Shown here: one piece after another, positions 61,816 to 64,000 of the stretch
Layout of the letters: each line of letters opens with the position of its first letter
Numbering within the stretch: the stretch's first letter is position 1
Assembly: GCA_018402525.1 (NCBI GenBank)
Contig: JAGYIR010000006.1
Coordinates: 1 to 64,000 of the forward strand
From: Crocinitomicaceae bacterium
GTDB taxonomy: Bacteria; Bacteroidota; Bacteroidia; Flavobacteriales_D; Crocinitomicaceae
Reading direction: 5' to 3'
Length of the DNA: 64,000 nucleotides
Program-made: the position numbers and the translations under genes
The notes under the pieces: model-generated
What the model was told of the DNA's origin: nothing
Databases searched by the model: none
Seen by the model: the letters and a program-made list of their open reading frames with translations, nothing else

Positions 61816-64000
61816 ATGAAGCTTAATATTAAATTAGCACTAGTCTCCATCTCTTTATCAGCGGTAACATTCGGTCAAACTATTTGTTTGGGGGATGATA
61901 TAACAGTTTGTACTGGTACTCCCGTTACAATTGAAAATTGTGGGGGTGGGATTCTACCTGGATTCACGGGGATTTCCTTAACCAACCCAACCTTTGTAAA
62001 TCTATGGGATGACGTATGGTCAGGTGCTGTTAACATTGGTTTTAACTTTAACTTTTATGGAAACAACTTCAATCAATGTGTGATCGGTTCAAATGGTTTA
62101 CTTTCCTTTAACATGGCAAATGCTGGTGGCTATTGCCCATGGGCGTTGGGAGGTGTAGGTCCACTTCCTAGTGCTGGTTTTGCTGCGGCACACAACACCG
62201 CAATGATTGCTTATCAAGATATGAACCCAGGTATGGGTGGAGAGATTATGTACCAAACCTTGGGTACTGCACCGAATAGAATTTTTGTAGTTCTCTATGA
62301 AAACATTCCTATGTTTTCTAGTGGTGAATGCAACTACATGGCAATTATTCTGAAAGAGACATCGAATGAAATTGAATACCACATTGCTAATAAACCAATG
62401 GCCGCAGGCTGGAATGGCGGTTTGGCTATTCAGGGCACAGAAAATAATGGTGGTACTCTTGCACACATTACCCCTGGTAGAAATAATACACAATGGGCTG
62501 CCTTCCAAGACGCACGCTTGTTTACTCCAACAAGTCCTTCAAATACAAATGCATACACGATTAGTACAATTCCTTATGTTGTTGTGGTAAATGCTTCATC
62601 TACTCTGGGTTGGGAAAATACAAATGGACAGACTTATCCATACAACGGAGGTATTTTGAATATTCCGAGTGTCCAAGCAGGAACAACGGGTTATTTCTTG
62701 ACTTTGGCTGGAGGCGCATGTGGCGTTGGTATTGGTGCTGTTTCTGACACTTCTTTTGTAACAGGGGTTTCTTCTGCAGTTGGAGCCTCTTCTACTCCAG
62801 ATATTTGCTCTTCTGGAGCTGGAACAGTAACGGCAAACCCTTTGGCTGGAACACCACCTTATATTTATAGTTGGCCAGCACTCGGGGCAAATACACAATC
62901 TGTGAGTGGAGTCAGCGGCGGTAACTACCAGGTTACTATGACTGACGGAATGGGTTGTACGTCAACCGCAATAGTTAACGTAGGTGATACACCAGCTAAT
63001 TTCCAAGGTTCAACAACTGTTGTTTCATGTCCTGGAGGTAGTGATGGTACAGCTTTTGCCGAAATGGTTCCTCAACTAGGAAATGTGACATACCAATGGA
63101 ATGATCCTGCCATGCAGACTACTCAAACTGCTACGGGATTAACAGCTGGACAATACACTTGTACGATTACATCTGACATAGGTTGCTCTGGTGACGTTGT
63201 TGTTGATGTTACAGAAATACCAGGAATGATTGGTAATATTGTTGATCAATCTGATGTTACTTGTAACAGTGGGAATGATGGAATGATTGAAGTAGAAGTA
63301 ATTCAAGGCACTGCGCCATATTACTATTCATGGGATAATTCAGCCTCTACTTCGAACATCGCTAATGATTTAATGGTTGGACCACATACAGTTACCATTA
63401 CGGATGCGAATGGTTGTGTTATCGATATTAATGGTGTTCTTGGCCAACCAGCGGCACTAAATATCACATTTTTAACTGGTTCTACGCAAATTTGTCCTGA
63501 AGATGACATTTTACTTGAAGTAACTGGTGCGGGTGGATCATCACCGCATACATTTACATGGTATCAAGAAGGCGCAGTGATAGGAACTGGAAATAGTATT
63601 ACTGTTGATCCTGAAGTGACAAATACGAATTATTGTGTTGAGCTTTCCGAAGCGTGCGGATCTCCTACCGATCAAGAATGTACAATGATCTACTTCCCTA
63701 CTCCTATTGTACCAATGGCAATGCCGGACGAGGTTGAAAAATGTGTCCCCGCTACGTTTGAATTTTTTAATACTTCAAGCAACGGAGGTGAAATAGCAAC
63801 AACGTTTTGGGAGTTTGGCGACAATCCAAACCACAACGCAATGGTAGTCGGAAATGATTCGACGTCACACTACTATAGCCAAGATGGATTACAAACAATT
63901 ATTATGACTGTCACTTCCATTTATGGATGTGTTTACACTGATACACTTGTCAATCTAATTGACGTAAAACCAAGTCCAGTGGCAGATTTCTCATTCTCAA
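61816..64000 (+). CDS. Large secreted repeat protein with SprB and PKD domains (partial)
   Basis: The frame is open from ATG 61816 to the window end (728 codons, no stop). It begins with a signal peptide ('MKLNIKLALVSISLSAVTFG'), then a beta-rich head domain (about 22-270), SprB-type repeats ('SGNDGMIEVEVIQGTAPYYY', 'YYSWDNSASTSNIANDLMVG', 'ITDANGCVIDINGVLG') and a PKD domain ('TTFWEFGDNPNHNAMVVGND'). Proteins built this way are adhesins or gliding-linked exports of the type IX secretion system and usually end in a gliding-motility C-terminal domain, which here must lie beyond the window. Cys are frequent and regularly placed in the repeats. Confidence 0.9.
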   Translation, partial: MKLNIKLALVSISLSAVTFGQTICLGDDITVCTGTPVTIENCGGGILPGFTGISLTNPTFVNLWDDVWSGAVNIGFNFNFYGNNFNQCVIGSNGLLSFNMANAGGYCPWALGGVGPLPSAGFAAAHNTAMIAYQDMNPGMGGEIMYQTLGTAPNRIFVVLYENIPMFSSGECNYMAIILKETSNEIEYHIANKPMAAGWNGGLAIQGTENNGGTLAHITPGRNNTQWAAFQDARLFTPTSPSNTNAYTISTIPYVVVVNASSTLGWENTNGQTYPYNGGILNIPSVQAGTTGYFLTLAGGACGVGIGAVSDTSFVTGVSSAVGASSTPDICSSGAGTVTANPLAGTPPYIYSWPALGANTQSVSGVSGGNYQVTMTDGMGCTSTAIVNVGDTPANFQGSTTVVSCPGGSDGTAFAEMVPQLGNVTYQWNDPAMQTTQTATGLTAGQYTCTITSDIGCSGDVVVDVTEIPGMIGNIVDQSDVTCNSGNDGMIEVEVIQGTAPYYYSWDNSASTSNIANDLMVGPHTVTITDANGCVIDINGVLGQPAALNITFLTGSTQICPEDDILLEVTGAGGSSPHTFTWYQEGAVIGTGNSITVDPEVTNTNYCVELSEACGSPTDQECTMIYFPTPIVPMAMPDEVEKCVPATFEFFNTSSNGGEIATTFWEFGDNPNHNAMVVGNDSTSHYYSQDGLQTIIMTVTSIYGCVYTDTLVNLIDVKPSPVADFSFS

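Overview
The window looks like a chromosomal segment of a marine or freshwater Bacteroidetes/Flavobacteriales bacterium; the gene set fits the Crocinitomicaceae/Fluviicola-like group, but that placement is an inference from gene content and style, not from a marker tree. The evidence is AT-rich DNA, many -7 boxes of the Bacteroidetes form TAnnTTTG, a short primary sigma factor without region 1.1, TonB-dependent receptors with carboxypeptidase-regulatory N-domains, BatA, DUF4294 and GWxTD proteins, a fused alpha/beta 2-oxoacid dehydrogenase E1, and a PKD/SprB-repeat surface protein of the type exported by the type IX secretion system. Most of the window is conserved core genome. There is no phage, insertion sequence or CRISPR array.

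Layout. 0-5.5 kb: a secreted beta-barrel-like protein, a lipoprotein, then an LptF/LptG-type permease (broken by one extra base) overlapping two glycosyltransferases. 5.6-7.5 kb: ribBA overlapping a LolD-like ABC ATPase. 7.5-7.85 kb: a decayed SatD-like gene and a regular array of three TATCGG-N8-CCGATA palindromes. 7.9-16.6 kb: a TerB/DnaJ protein, a TIGR02757 protein, the polyphosphate pair ppk1/ppx, then BatA - dihydroorotase-like pseudoenzyme - methyltransferase. 17-20.2 kb (minus): marR-osmC-TonB receptor operon. 20.3-26.6 kb (minus): a six-gene run from dapF to beta-mannosidase that ends in two enzymes suited to N-glycan core breakdown. 26.7-30.8 kb: htrA, rpoD, gap. 30.8-34.5 kb (minus): a probable metal locus with three tandem Cys/His mini-lipoproteins, a TonB receptor and a His-rich protein. 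34.5-38.5 kb: an AlkD-like gene with two in-frame stops, a lipoprotein, DUF4294, a lactate dehydrogenase-like gene and arsS. 38.5-39.2 kb: a gene-free, hairpin-rich region ending in tRNA-Ser(UGA). 39.4-49.3 kb: GWxTD protein, glycosyltransferase, aroQ/xerD (divergent, 2 bases apart), DUF2207/LemA pair, rimO, pterin dehydratase, a ParE-type toxin-antitoxin pair, elbB. 49.5-61.6 kb: pckA, a lipoprotein, M42 peptidase, FAD protein, YigZ, a band-7 protein, dnaA, thioesterase, 2-oxoacid dehydrogenase, glutamate dehydrogenase. 61.8 kb to the end: the start of a giant secreted repeat protein.

The most unusual points are: (1) three genes caught in different stages of breakage (one-base insertion in the permease, one nonsense codon in the SatD remnant, two nonsense codons in an otherwise intact AlkD-like gene); (2) the tandem mini-lipoprotein family, two of whose three copies carry a CXXCH motif, downstream of a TonB receptor and a His-rich protein; (3) a shared promoter-like element in front of the permease and htrA, with almost the same distance to the start codon, which suggests a common envelope-stress control; (4) three genes (marR, dapF, rimO) with a -7 box exactly four bases before ATG, which predicts leaderless mRNAs; (5) the structured DNA between arsS and tRNA-Ser, including a perfect 23-bp inverted repeat and two copies of the tRNA terminator whose loop is inverted relative to each other.
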